A stretch of 64,000 nt of DNA from Boswellia sacra (taxonomy: Eukaryota; Streptophyta; Magnoliopsida; Sapindales; Burseraceae): the NCBI GenBank assembly GCA_013180625.2, contig SNVD02006885.1:62001-126000 (forward strand), written 5' to 3'. Position numbers and translations under genes: made by a program. Positions within the stretch are counted from its first letter, which is position 1. The number at the start of each line of letters is the position of its first letter. This document shows, piece after piece, positions 38,109-51,492 of the stretch. The notes beneath the pieces were generated by a model. The model was not told the DNA's origin. It ran no database searches and was given only the letters and a program-made list of their open reading frames with translations.

Positions 38109-39446
38109 GGGTTAATCACACATATCTCTCCTAGGTTTTGACTTAATTTCATCCAGATTCACTGTTTACCATTTTTCATCATACAGTATCCCTAACTTTT
38201 TTGAAATTCATCATGGACACTCCTTTCATTAGTTTTACCGTTAAGTGACATCACTTTTCCATCCAATTTCACTGTAAATACTAAAATACCCTTAATTTAA
38301 GTTTATAATTGAGGAAAAATGTTTTAGTGGATTCAAACCCTTACCCTTGCAATTGAAGTTGTCCTCTACGTTACCACCGTGCCAACTACTAAGTTCAAAA
38401 TTTTATTGACAAAACATTTTCATTTATATGTAATATCATGTTTATAAAATCTAATAAACAACACCCATATCCTTTCTCCACCCAACGACAGTCCTTCTCT
38501 CTCCACCATATTCCGTCTCTCAAGCAAACTCTTTCCTCCTCTGCCTCCACCTATAAATCATCTCATTCAACCCAAATCCAAGAAAATAAAGTCCTAATAA
38601 AATGATTAGTATATATTAAATATTAATAAGTATAAATTAAGAATATAAAAATTAAATTAAATTAAAGGAGGGTGAGATAAGGAAATTGGGCCACGAAGAA
38701 GGCGAATATATAATGGAAATGATGAGTTTGATTATTTGAAAAGTTGCATGAGGGTGAAAGAAGGACGTGGGGCCACCAAGCAAGAGGTTAATCATTTGAA
38801 AAGTTGCAGGAGGGTGAGAGAGGGAAGTGGGGCCACCAAGCAAGACGAGAGAGGGTTTGGTTTAAGAGAGCTAGGCCGACGGAAGTTAATGGAGTTGTGG
38901 GATGGTTATAGGGGTTGTGACAATGGTGGGGTGGCAGTCTGATGAAGAAAGAGGGAAGTATTGCGGAGGAGGTGTGCTGGAGGAATATAATGAAATTGAT
39001 TTTTTTTAATGAAATCATTGTTATTTTAGACAAAATTAAATATAGAATAAAAAACGAAATGCAATAACAGAAGGAGAGGGGGACAAAAGTATAGTGCCTC
39101 GGTTGTTAAGTTTTAGACTCAGTTTGAATATGTTTAAATATACACTTTATTCTTAAGTATTGTCTTTGGCTTGCTGATAGAGTGTATATAAGAGTTTTGA
39201 AGTATTGATCCCGAGTTCAAATCATAACTCTTACAGATTTTTGATTAGTTTACTTTAAATTATATTAAATGACCGTTATACCCTTCACATTGAATTTATT
39301 CACGAATATTTAACGGTAAAATTGACGGAATCGGTGTTCATGATGAATTTTGAAAAAGTCAGGGGTATCGTATGATGAAAAGCGGTAAACAGTGAATTTA
39401 GATGAAATTAAGCTAAAACCTAGGGGGAGTCTATGTGATTAGCCCG
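38109..39446. mobile_element. Mutator-like element with very long TIRs and exact 9-bp TSD
   Basis: Flanked by TTAAAAAAA on both sides (38100-38108 and 39447-39455). The left end GGGTTAATCACA pairs with the right end CGGGCTAATCACA; close similarity runs about 190 bp (CTAGGTTTTG.CTTAATTTCATC, TTCACTGTTTACC, TTTTCATCATAC) and looser similarity about 290 bp. The middle (38500-39060) has no transposase but does have 60-bp tandem repeats. It is 1338 bp and non-autonomous. Confidence 0.9.
38665..38845 (+). repeat. 60-bp tandem repeat inside the Mutator-like element
   Basis: Two clear copies (38726-38785 and 38786-38845) share ATTTGAAAAGTTGCA.GAGG and GGGGCCACCAAGCAAGA. A degenerate partial third copy (AGGAGGGTGAGATAAGGAAA..GGGCCACGAAG) precedes them at 38665-38710. 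Confidence 0.85.
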
Positions 39447-39455
39447 TTAAAAAAA

Positions 39456-41000
39456 GAAGCCATGCAGAATGACAAACGCTAAAGCCCAATCATCAAAGTA
39501 AAAAATTTGAAAAAAAAATGATTGAATTAATGCTTCTAAGTTCTATCCTAATAATTTCCAAGGAACTCGAAATTCATAAACGAGACAGGCTATAATTGAA
39601 AAGAACTTTGGGCAGATTACGTAATTTCAATGAATTGCTCCCAACCGCAGAGGTATCCCTGAGGCTGGAGAAAGGAATTTCTTAGCATAAAAGCAACCCC
39701 TATGCAATCGATAGGAAAAATAAAACAAAATAAAAAAGGAGAGAAACATCAGTACAGTAGAAAGAACGGATGGAAGTGTGAATAAAAATAGGTTTTTAAA
39801 AAACGGGATTTATGATATTTTTAATAGATAAAAACATAAGTGTACATAGATAAAAAGATATATTTATATTTCGTAGTGAAAAGTAAATTAGTTAATAATA
39901 ATGTTAGACTTATAATATTCATATAACTTAAACTACACAATCTGATGTGACAGTCTACATGATAAAATATTATTAAAAATATAACTTCCATCATTTTTTT
40001 TCCTCATTCAATGAATTTTTTTCATATCGACTGCTCCAATAAATTTTTTTCACATTGACTGTCACATGATGTCGTAATAAATTTTTTTCATATCGACTGA
40101 TACATCAAGTTGTAAAATGCTGATTACTGAAATGCATATTTTAGTAATGGGGGAAGTGGCGATATAAGGTAAAAGTATAAATACAAGTAGATATACTCTT
40201 ATATTAATTTTGTTAATAATATTTTATAAATATATGATTCAAATGTTACTATTTTAGCCCATATTACGTGTATATTTAGTCAGTCCATTTGTTCAATTTA
40301 AGCCCATATCCAATATAAACAGTATGTGGGGTAATTTCAAAATATAATATAAAACACAATATAAAACTAAAAAACAAAGCAAAGTAAATATTAATAATAA
40401 AACAAATCTCCAATTTTAACTAATTCAACATATGCTCATTGTTATAACAATATTATCAAGATTAAACTTTAAACTTTAAAAACTCTTAACCCTCCTTTTA
40501 ATCAATCATTACCCAGCCGCCAGTTTGATATGCTGGCTCCCCAAACAATCCAAGTTAATGAATGCCCAACCATCAGTCGATGATAGTGCAACGACCGTTG
40601 AACCCCATGGGCCATGGCTCGTCCTTGGTTGAAGCAATCAAAAATTAATGACGATTTGGGTGAAGATTCTCGAAAGATTTTAAGACTTTATGATACTCTA
40701 AAAAATTTTATCAAAGAAATAATAACAATTACAAAATTTGAAAGCCAATAAAGTTAGCTGATATCCTCCTCTTACAAGGCAACTCCTGACCAGATGCTGC
40801 TTCGGCCTTGGACTCACTCATTAGAAAAACCTTCCTTTACGATTGGAAAAAATTGTGAATAAATTTACCATCAGAACACCTCAGCATAACACAACTTGAG
40901 AAAAAGGATTCACTCATTCCCGCGAGCCAGATAGCGAAAAGACTTGCTCAGCGTTTATTCCAAATAGTGACCGATCATAATCCATAAATACAACTAAAAA
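39456..41000. other. Intergenic region downstream of SMG7
   Basis: No gene is supported. Three copies of an AAT[GA]AATTTTTTTCA.AT.GACTG motif occur at 40009-40105, about 38 bp apart. A one-sided MITE-like phrase AATGTTAGACTTATAAT lies at 39900. The SMG7 polyadenylation site is probably between about 40700 and 41650 but cannot be placed. Confidence 0.4.
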
Positions 41001-43370
41001 GAAACAAAAACATAGAAATAAAAAGGTTTCGCTAATCACCCAAGAAACCATAACAGAAAATTCTACGTTGTGGCAATAATTTTCACAAACACGTATAATA
41101 GGTGATATCAGACATCAAATATAGTTTGACATTCAACACAGAAGCTGTAATTTCAGAGATTATTATTTGGTGACTCCCAAGTCTGAGAAGTATATGACCT
41201 TAAACCTCGATTCAACACAGAAACGCTAGGTTTGCTGTTCTATATCACAGCTTAACCAATAAAGCATAGTACCATATAACAAGAGTTCTGATCCAGACGC
41301 AATAACCACACAGACACTTGTACTCGCCCATTTAGTATTCTACCCTTTATTAGACACCCACCATCTAACTTCTGATACCCGACATACCTGGCAGCATTCC
41401 CAATCAGAACCCTGAAGCTATCTGCATAGAACTGGTCGAACGCATTTTACATTATCAGTTGCCAGCTGACGACTGTAGCAGCAACTACAACAGGTTGACC
41501 ATTAGAAAGTTTAGAAGCATATTGAGTACACCATCCTTTTACTCCAACTCCCTCACAACAAGCTTCAAAACCAACTATGATCCTTATTAACACATTCTAT
41601 CTCCATCCAAGTAACCCGGTAAGGCATTTACTTACGAATTTCTCACCCATAAAGATGTTTCAATATATTCTCTTCCTCCAGCAAAAGAAGCTCAGTGAAA
41701 TCTGCATAGAAAGTAAAGGATAAAATGGACAAAAATACGGAGGAACCATCCTAATTGAAAGTAAAGAATTCAGATTGACAGATATCATGAATTTGCTCAA
41801 CAATTTCCCATTGGTCAACAAATAGGTATGAATGTCGCACATCATTGCTCAAGTTCTATTTCCGGTGCAAAAACTTCCCTTCCCTTTCCATGAGCTTATC
41901 TAAAGTGCAAGAAAATAGATGCAGCACAAAGATGAAGGTCCATGGGCAAAAAGGAAAACTGTGCATATACATTCAGGGCACATAAACTTTGACCTTAATA
42001 TATAATCTATGTATTATATAATCTATGGCTAACCAAACTAGATAATCTGAACTAAAACAATAGGAGATCTGATAGGGTAACCTACAGACAGATTATTTTG
42101 AAACAGCTGATTCAAACAAACCAATAACTCGGGTTAAGAATATATGTCAACATCTTAGAGAAAGTACACTCAAATTATTTTAAAATGTGTGTATTGGATT
42201 GAGAATTTGAAATCGTTTATCTTAAATCCAAACAAATATCGCAATCATTCGTAACATAGTACCAAATTATGACATCTAAAAGAAATAGATTGTTTAACAT
42301 GTGGGTAGCATTTCTTAAATCCAAACAAATATCGCAATCATTCGTAACATAGTACCAAATTATGACATCTAAAAGAAATAGATTGTTTAACATGTGGGTA
42401 GCTTGTCACTGTTTTTATAAATCCTTTTTCAATTAATAGAAGTACCTTAAGTTTCTTAAATGGCGGGATAGAACCAAAATATTACGCCTACAAGAATGAG
42501 ACTAAAACCACACACAAGCTAACCCAGGCTAATGCCTGCTGAAGATTTGAAAGGATTAAAAGAAATTATATCATCTGTTCAAGTCTTTCATATTTCCATA
42601 AGGCTACCCTTAAACAAAGGAACTTCATCTACTTTACAAAATTATTACTAGGTTTGCTAAATTATCATAGAGATTTTCATAGCCTCTTCTTACTAAGTCC
42701 GCAATTAGTAGATTAGAAAAAAATAAATCACTTAATAATAGATTATCTAAAACCCCTAATACAAGAAAAGGCTATCTATCTGAAGACATTTATTAGATTC
42801 ATTTAAGACCATGGCAACCAAAACAATAGTTTTTGATAATACTTCATGTAATAGGTTCCCTTTTACATAATTCTTAATAGATAAATGTGCAACTAAGAGT
42901 AAACCATTAACTAGCTTACAAGAATGTTCATTATCCCAGATAAACAACCAACCACAATTGATACAAAAAACAATACATGTCACATCAGCAAACAAATGCA
43001 TATCCTCACAAACAGAGAGACACATACACATACAGATATATACCAAGTTATTAGAGGTTTACAGATACTCACTTCTGTAGTAGCAAGTGCCCGCAACAAG
43101 CCAAGGCCACCCATGCTCCAACAAAATAAAACTCAACACTGACAATCTTCCAAGTTGGAGTTTGGATATGGTACCAAAAGAATGCAGTACATTCACTGGA
43201 ATCATTCTCAGAAACTTCAAAACAAGAAAACGTTAGATGAGATCTTATTAAAAAAAGACGTAGGACACAAAAATATGAAGATAAATTTTTCAAAAAAAAT
43301 GCAGCGTTAAATCATAAAAATAAAGAAATAAAAAAAACACACATCTTACCAGCTATGCTTTCAACTGATC
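41000..43370 (-). promoter_or_regulatory. SMG7 3'UTR with two introns
   Basis: After the stop at 43371 the minus strand reaches a donor AGCTG|GTAAGA (exon end 43350). An acceptor TTGTTTTGAAG lies at 43215, then a 142-bp exon 43214-43073, a second donor GAA|GTGAGT (43072), and an acceptor TTTCTATGCAG (41702) leading into an exon from 41701 downward. The introns would be 135 and 1371 bp. SMG7 genes of plants are known to carry 3'UTR introns, which make the mRNA a target of its own pathway. The splice sites are read from sequence; use is inferred. Confidence 0.6.
42221..42402. repeat. 93-bp tandem duplication in a 3'UTR intron of SMG7
   Basis: 42221-42313 is repeated from 42314 with identity to 42402. 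Each copy starts CTTAAATCCAAACAAATATC and ends at GTGGGTAGC. The absence of differences suggests a recent event. Confidence 0.97.
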
Positions 43371-46300
43371 TCACACGAAATAACGACCGGCCCAAATAGA
43401 CTGCCCTTGATATTGCTCAGGCAGTGAAGTAAACTGCTGGTTTCCATTCATGAGTTGCTGTTGCTGCAGCTGCTGTTCATGTTGTAATTTTAGCTGTTCA
43501 AGAGCTTGGAAATCCTGCCAGCCTTTCTGCTTCTCAACCTGGAACTGCATTGCAGGAACTTGTTTTCCAGGAAAAGGAAAGCTGACAGTCCCAGCCAACC
43601 CATTGCTGTTGCCAATATACTGAGGGTTAGTATGAGATGGATAGTTGATGGAACTACCAAGCCCTGAACCTTTTGTTGAAGATGGTAACTGATATCCGTC
43701 CAACCAGCTGTAATCATCCATTAGCGGATTCTCACTAGTCAGGTCTGAACCAGAAATGGGAAGAGTTGCTTGCTTGGGAGGAACAGGGCTGAAACCAGGT
43801 GGAGGTCCCAGATGCCTGACTGGGCGGCCAACTGGAGTTTTCCTTGGGCCTGCTGGCAAAGCTGATGAAGCCTTTACAGCCAAACTGTCAACGGTAACTC
43901 CAGAAGATGCAACAGCATCAGTCTTGGATGGTACCATAGCTTCCGGCCCCATTGCATGACTGTAAAACATGCTGCTAGTACTAGCATTAACAGTTTGTTG
44001 GACAGGAACAGGTCGTGCAGCAGGAAGTGAAATGCCTAAATTTTCTTGCATCTCATGTTTCATAACATGTCCATTTTCCAAAACCCTCAAACCTTTCAAG
44101 CTATTAGCAAGAGTGGCTTCTTCGTCCATTAACAGCTTTGAAGCATGAAATTGCATTGGTGGCAATTGATGTGGAAGAATATTACCAACAGATGCATGTA
44201 TTTGTGAACTAGCATCAAAAATAGAGGGCTGGCGAAGGTTATCTATAGGAGCTGAAACAGAACCCCCATAAAATTGCAGATCACCAGCAGAAACGCCATG
44301 ACCAGTCTTCAAGCCATCAAAAGACATTAAGTTGGAACCAATTACATCAGCCCTCTTCTCTGTCACTACTGGCTTGAAAACAATAACCTCATCCTCCTCT
44401 TCCCCATCCACATACAGTTGTGGGTTTGTTTGAGATACCCCCATGTTCATTTTCTGACTTTGATTTTCTTGCATTACATCATTTGTTTGGGACATGTCTG
44501 AGTAGGTGGCGAACGTTACTTCATCTGAAATCTCTACACCAATAATAAATTTCTTCACCCGAGAATCAAAACACACAGTTTTTTCCTCTACCATGACAAA
44601 ATTTGCCAAAGCCTTCCCAGCTGCTAAAATCCTCTTAATACGAGCTTTTCTTTCCTTATTTCCGTCACCTCCGAAAGAGTGCTTCCTTGAAAAATCCAAA
44701 ATAGTTTGTGCAGGAAGAAGAGGCAGGAATCCTCTCAACTCAAAGTCCTCCCACAATGCTAGTCGGTTTTCAGTTTCCCCTTCATCATACCTGCTCATAT
44801 TGAAAAAGCAATTTAATTCTTCATCATCATCTACAGACATTGGCCCAACTGAAAGGATTTTATTCAGGAAGGAGATGCAGAGATTCCAAAAATTTGATCT
44901 AACAGTAGCCTGCCTCTCATCAACATCCTTGCCTGCAGCAATATCTGGACAGCAGGCCAACCACTCAACAAACACCAGAATGCCAGGTAAGAGGTAACTT
45001 GAAGAAGGATCATTCAGCTGTATACACCTCTCCATTATATGACCCATCAACTCAAATACAGCAGTGAATGCATTCTGAAGTAGTGCAGCACGCTGTACAA
45101 TTTCTGCGTAAGTCTGATTTTCAGTCTCCCTCTTCAAATTATGAACTGTGAATATAAGGATGGAGATAACCCTGAGAATAAAAAGTGCATTTTCAGTGGC
45201 ATCTGATCCAAAGCTCAGCTCCTCTTGTGCGCCAGATGAAAGAAGCTCACGTAATCCACTGCTAACCAAAGCAAGAACTTCTGCAAATGTCTCCAAACTG
45301 AGCAATAAAAGCCATGGTAAGGACAAAACCTCTGAAATCTGTTTGTAATGTCTACAATTTACAGAAAATTAGACAGTCAAGGATAAGTACCTTGTGCGTG
45401 TAAAAAGAATTCCATGCAAACGGACAAAACGAGTGCTAAAAGATTTGAGCTTCTCCTGTATACTAGAACTTTCCTTGACAGGGGTGGCCTCCATGTCAGT
45501 GTCTTTAGATGCAAGTTTTGCTTCTCCTTTCCCTCTTCCTTTGCCGGTCACTCGCAAAGGATCCTTGGTTGTTTGCGATTTAATATCCACAGACATCTGA
45601 GAGTAATTTTGGCGGTTCTGCCACAGAATAAGTGGATTAGTAAATAAAAAAGATAGTGATATACATTCAAAATCATTATGAGAGAATATCACTCAGACAT
45701 TAGCATGGAAATTAATCCTCATGAATTATCAGATTTGACCACTAACTCCAACAATCTAACCTCGTATAGGCCAGCCACTACATTCTCATTTTGTTTTCGC
45801 TCGTTGACTCAATAAGGCAAACATGTCAGATACTATAGGAAACTTTATTGTGCAAGAATCAGCAACTAATTAAGAACACGGAAGAATACCATCTGAAATA
45901 TAGTTACTACCTGAAAGTTGCTTACTTTGTCCAGAGCTACAGAGAATTGCAGTTTGTAGCAGTACAGATATCATGAACTTCCACAAAGGACTAATATTTG
46001 TTAAAGGCTTGGCAACCTGACCCCCATAAATAAACTAGTATAAATAAATTATGATGAACCACCAGGCATCATTTAGGACGAGTACCGAACCACTCATCGT
46101 TAAACGACATAAATGATGGCCATGCTTGAGATCATCTCACATTAAACTCCAAAGCTAAATAGCATAAGAGTCTCGGTGCCTTATCTTCTCTGATTTGAAT
46201 ATTAAGTTATAAGTTCAATCATATATCTAATATTAGCCCAACAGTTCCAAGATCCCAAATCTAACCCCTTGCTTAGTCTTTTAAACCCCAAAATAACATC

Positions 46301-47993
46301 TTTTCACACCTTTATATGCTCTTAAAACATCTTTCATTTCCTATTTGTGCAATCCATGAAATCTTTACGTCACTTTCATTGCTGCTACTAAATTCCCAAA
46401 ACCAACTTTCTTCTAGTCAAATGAAACAATGCAAATATCTCTTACCCTTACACCAAAACTGGCAAATAAAAAGGCTACATCCTAAACACATCTCTTCCAG
46501 AACACGTAAACACAGTAAGATCAAAAGCAAATGTCATCATCCATACGGCATGTAAAATACTTCTTTTAATAGAGTAATTACCTTTTCAAATGCTACAATC
46601 AAGTTATCCCTTGCAGTTGTAAATGGGCTATCAACTGCCAAGCTCCGAAAATATCGATAAATGGCCACCAACTCATCACCCGAGTATGAGGCCAATATAG
46701 CAAGCTGAAAAAACAAAATTACCACATTAAAACAATCAGATTTGCTAGTTAAAAAACCTAAATGATGCAGAAAAATCATGAGAATAAAAATCGACCCGAG
46801 TATTGAAGGATAAAACTATTGTTGAAACCACACCTACTAGCTAACACTTTAAGGTATAAGTAACAAACTTAACACGTTTATTAGAGTCCTTTGACCCAAC
46901 AGGCTAAAGTCTGAAACCCCCAACTGCAAATTAAAAAGTAAATATAACAGCCCACATATGAGATCCAAAGAGGCCCTTGCACATGAGGGGGCATATTGAT
47001 GAATAAAACTATCATTAAGCCCACATCGACTAGCTTAAACTTTTAGATAAAGTATAACACCAAGTAATAGCAGAAATTATAAAAACATTAGAAATAAGAA
47101 AATCCAAACCTGATGATGGGGGTTTCCACTTGATGGCCAAAGAGAAGCAGCTTGCAAATAGTAACTTGATGCAGCTGCATATTCTCGAGATTTGGAATCA
47201 CCCTCTCCATATAATCCTTTGTACCGCGCAAGGTCACCCAAGTATATCAAACAACGGTGACAAGATACCAAACCTTTCTTTACCTCAGAAGATTTCTTCC
47301 CATCTTTGTCCATGACAATGCAATTTTCCGAGTCCTCAGAGAAATACCCCAGAGGAAGTCCATACTTTGCTCTAATCTTCAATATCAGTTCATGATAAAA
47401 TCCAGTTGCTTCTGAGAGGAAGGTTTTGAACTGTAGACGAATTTTGGTAACTCGGTCAGGTCGTACAGCTACTTTCACAGCCTGAGAGGCATTTGAGCCA
47501 GTAGAAGATATAGCAGCACTAAAATGTGCTCTCAATTCCTCAATCCTTCGGTAATGTAAATGCCACAACGCGTGTTCGATGTTGTGCTGCTCAGAAAAAG
47601 CATGATCCTCAAGAATTATTGCTTCATAATTCTCACGCATCTGCTGCCAGGCATTAGGATCTGATGGAACACGAGCATGGGCTGACCTCCGACGCTTATT
47701 TTCCAGCTCAATGTTCTGAACAATAACAGACATCAAATTGTTGTGGAACATAATTTCACAAAGCACATGTTTCATACATGCAAACAACGAGAGAACAAGC
47801 AGAAACTGTCCAAAGCATAAGTTGAATAAAATTTCCAATTACATGTTAATAAAGTCAATTTGATTTGACATCATGGAAAAATCCAAATTCGTAGATAGAA
47901 ACTAAGAGAAAAATTAAATAATTAAATAAACGATACCTTCTCATAGAGGGATTGTGCACGCTCCCATGAGGAAGGAGCAGACATTTTATCCAT
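43371..47993 (-). CDS. SMG7: SMG7, EST1-like nonsense-mediated mRNA decay factor
   Basis: Five coding exons on the minus strand: 47993-47937, 47715-47110, 46704-46582, 45617-45391, 45297-43371. Joined in frame they give 979 codons; Arabidopsis SMG7 is of similar size. SMG7 binds phosphorylated UPF1 through a 14-3-3-like fold and helical repeats, promoting decay of mRNAs with premature stops; in Arabidopsis it is also needed for exit from meiosis. Seen: N-terminal SSWERAQSLYEK and ENKRRRSAHARVPSDPNAWQ, 14-3-3/TPR-like helices up to about 260, the EST1 DNA/RNA-binding region (HALWHLHYRRIEELRAH through LGDLARYKGLYGEG), a linker rich in charged residues, then a low-complexity C-terminal half with GPPPGFSPVPPKQ, a Gln-rich stretch and the end WAGRYFV. 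The start lies exactly at the acceptor of a 5'UTR intron; Met4 is an alternative. Confidence 0.95.
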
Positions 47994-48780
47994 CTGCACG
48001 ATCATCATCCATCAAATATATTTGACCAACTTTGAATGCGTATTAAATCTGCAGAAAATTAATCGATAAACCATCAGAAAAAGCCTACACAGTTCCCAGT
48101 TTCCAATAAAAGAAACTTGACGGAACCAAGAACTTGGTGAAAACAAATACCCAAAAAAAAAAAATCAATCCATCAGACAAAGCCCTTAATTACCAACAAA
48201 TAGACTTTCAATCCACAAAATCAAAAGTCTTTAGGTGTGAAACTCTCCCTTTGGGTTTCCTATGAGAATATAAGAAAATGAGTCGAAACTCCCGAGTCTC
48301 CCCTCATCCCAACCTCCAATAACCCAAAAACAAGCTAATAATTCCATTTAATTCAATACCCCCTAGAACTCATCCTATATTTTCCTTCCCCTCGCTCCAT
48401 TTTCACGGCAACCAAACAGACCCAAACAAGACTATAACAAAACCAACAAAAAAGTAAAAATAAAAATAAAAATAAAATAAAATACCCATCTATCGCAGCT
48501 AGGGAAACGATATTAACGAATAAAATCAGATCAATCAATATCGAAATAGCAGAGAACAACCAGAAAGAAATCAATAGAAAGGAAAAGATCGAATTAGAAT
48601 TTCAAAAACGAAAAAATAAAAAAAATAAAAATAAAAAGAAGAAAGGGAAGGAAACTGACCAGATCTAGGGAAATCGATGCGATGCGAAGAATCAAAGCAT
48701 CGGGAGGAGAATTGAAAAATTAGGGTTTGATTTGAAAGAGGAAGAGAAGGTGAGAGAGGGGGGTTGGGTGTTGGTGGTGG
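47994..48780 (-). promoter_or_regulatory. SMG7 5'UTR intron and leader exon
   Basis: ATG at 47993 follows directly on the acceptor CGTGCAG (47994-48000). A donor AGATCTG|GTCAGT is found at 48660/48659. The leader exon runs from 48660 to an undetermined start near 48760, where a CACCAACACCC-rich strand begins. Promoter elements cannot be identified with confidence. Confidence 0.6.
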
Positions 48781-50161
48781 GTTTGTGTTTGTTTTGGTTT
48801 TAGTTTTGGTTTTGGTTACCGGTTTGTCCAATTGGGATGAGGTTAGAAGTTCAACGTGTTTTCCTCTCTTTTTCCTTTGTTATTTCTCTCCGTCTTTCAG
48901 GCGGCGATTTTTGCCCTTAACGCCACCGTTTTATCTACTCTCTTTCCCCTTTTTCTTTAAAAAAAAAAAAAAAAAAAACAACTACAACAGCAAATATATT
49001 TGACTCATTTATTATTTTCACCTATTAATAACCTTTAATAGCATTTTAATAGCTAATAAAAAATAGAAAAACATAATTTATCAAAAGGAAAATGCTTCAT
49101 TTCCCCAGCTAAAAAAGCTTCAATTTTTTTCTAAATTTATCATCTTTATTTAGAGTTTAGATTATGATATGAATCATGATAGTATATATTATTGGTCAGC
49201 CTATATAAACCTTACAAATAAAGCAAAAAAAAAAAACCCTCTTCTGGCACATTTTTTGTATTGATATTCAATATTAGATTTTTTTTAAGAATTACAAGCT
49301 TATCTAAAACATATAAAAATTAAAAATATATATATGATCTATAGAAAGTTAATTTGTCGGTAAATATTGCATGAAAATTACAAATATAATATTCCTATTA
49401 AAAAGCTGCTTTTATTAATAAATCCTGAAGTTCATGAATGAATTTTTTTTTACAGTAATTCTCTATTAGTTCACTTATTTTTCAAATGGTTTTGTGAATT
49501 TATAATTGAAATTGCATGTTTTTTATAAAAAGTAACCACTCTGATTTTAAAATAATGAATATATACTTAAGAAAATGAGATCTACGTAGCATTTTTAAAA
49601 GTTTGTATAGACAAGTAAATTTTTAATTAGATCAAATCTCAAGACTTTTAATCTAATTTTTTCTTATAAATAAATAATTTTTATTTCTAAAAGGATTTAA
49701 ACTGCCTTTTAAGAAATGAATTTGGTAAATACGTTTTAATTTCTATTTAATGGGACTCAAAACTCATCAAAATGAATGGCCCTTATGTTATATTTCAAGA
49801 AAAAAAAAATCTTAAGCTCTTTACCTTTTTAGTTTTTTTTTAATTTTCTAAATTAACCATTAATATGATAGTAACATTAGTTATATATAATTATTTATTT
49901 AATTTTGTTGATATTTTTCCTAAGAGGAATACCGTTCACATATAGAGTTCGGGAGGCTTATAAATCCTTTATCGTCAATTGGAACTAGACTTATTGAATG
50001 CTTGATAATTGGTTTTAAATAGGGATGTTGAAATTGATTGCTGAGCATATTCTCTACTTGGCAATCGGCAGAAAAAGTAGGGATAATTTAGGGTTCTTGG
50101 TTAATGAATTTGGGAAAATCGATTAGCGATATTTGAATCGAATTGGCAGAGATGATTGCTC
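48781..50161. other. AT-rich intergenic region upstream of SMG7
   Basis: A poly-A run at 48959-48978 and other A/T homopolymers. No gene or delimited element is seen. The SMG7 promoter should be at the left edge. Confidence 0.4.
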
Positions 50162-50169
50162 GGTGAAGT

Positions 50170-51484
50170 CTAGGGGCGGAGCAATCAAGGGGTGTAGCTG
50201 TGCTGTAGCCTGGGGAGGCCCTGGCCACCCCAAGCCAAAGCTTAGTCCGGAAAGGATTTTGAACGGGATTGGATAGTATAATGCGGATACTGTAGCGACA
50301 TTAAACGGGATTAGATAGTATAATGCGGGCACTGTAGCGACATTGTAGTGGGCACTATATCAACACTGTTTACATAAGATTTGAACGTTTTTATATCAAG
50401 TCTACCTATAAGTTAACCGCATCAGCTTATTTTTGTCTCAATTTTTACTAATAAAAACCAAAAAATTATATGAATTAAATGTTTATATAATTAATAAGTA
50501 ATTTATTAAATATTTAAATAAAAATTAATTATTTAATTAATCAAATAATTAATTATTTATATAAATAAAAAAATTAATAATTAAATTTTTTATTTTAAAA
50601 ATAATTTTAGTTACTATTTAAATTTATTTTATATTTAAATTAAACTTTTCATATTATAATTCTTTTTTACGTTTTATCTAATACAATAATACTCTACCAA
50701 ATATATGTAGTATTCTGTATTATCTAATCTTATTCTATACCATACAATTCAATGCAATATAAATTACTTTATGTTATTCTATGCATTATTATGCACCGTA
50801 TCAAACATGCCCCAAGTTTCTAAACGACGGTCTCTCTTAACATTCAACACAATAATAGTTATGTTGAAGGAGTTTTAATTATTGATTATAAATTTAAAAT
50901 AATTTAAATATGATAATTTATTAATATGCATATAAAAAATATAAAAATGATTAGTTTGCTATCTTAAATCTTTAACATTGTTTTTTATCAACTAGAGTTT
51001 AAAAATACTATTCTTCATGCTTGTAAACACCAAAATCTATTCTCTCTTATTAAACACACAATTTTGTTTCTTTTTTTTTAAAAAAACTTAACCATCTCTA
51101 ATTTGTGAAATTCTTATCATACATAATTGGAGATATTCTCAACGTACAAGAACTATAATAAAAAGAAAAAAAAGTTAGGTTTGAGTTATTGTTAATTCTG
51201 TTTTATTTTGTCATCTTCTTTTGAATTCATAAGATCTATATTCATTTGAGATTTTGCATGAATAATTAATAACTATATTTGTATCCTTATCAAATGAAAA
51301 AGAAGAATTTAGACTAGGTTGATTCCTTTTAAGAGGCTCTATGGGTTGTTCGAGGTTAAATTCTAAAATGTGTACATATATAATGGCAAATGTATTATTC
51401 TTGGTGATATTTTGTTTTAAATATAGCCAACTATTTTGTTTTATATTCTGGCTCCCCTTAATACAAATTCTTGGCTCCGCCGCT
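50170..51484. mobile_element. Probable hAT-type non-autonomous element
   Basis: Left end CTAGGGGCGGAGC and right end read inward AGCGGCGGAGCC are near matches with a small offset. Flanks GGTGAAGT (50162-50169) and GGGGAAGT (51485-51492) agree at 7 of 8 bases. Inside, 50230-50350 holds an imperfect tandem repeat with the phrase GATAGTATAATGCGG twice and CACTGTAGCGACATT. No transposase frame is found. Confidence 0.6.
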
Positions 51485-51492
51485 GGGGAAGT

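Noticed and set aside
38736..38942. Frame with repeated KSCxRVxEGxGATKQ
   Set aside because: It arises from the 60-bp tandem repeat in a Mutator-like element and has no proper ATG start at its head.
43756..43959. Plus-strand frame opposite SMG7
   Set aside because: It is the shadow of the SMG7 last exon, whose frame and motifs are certain.
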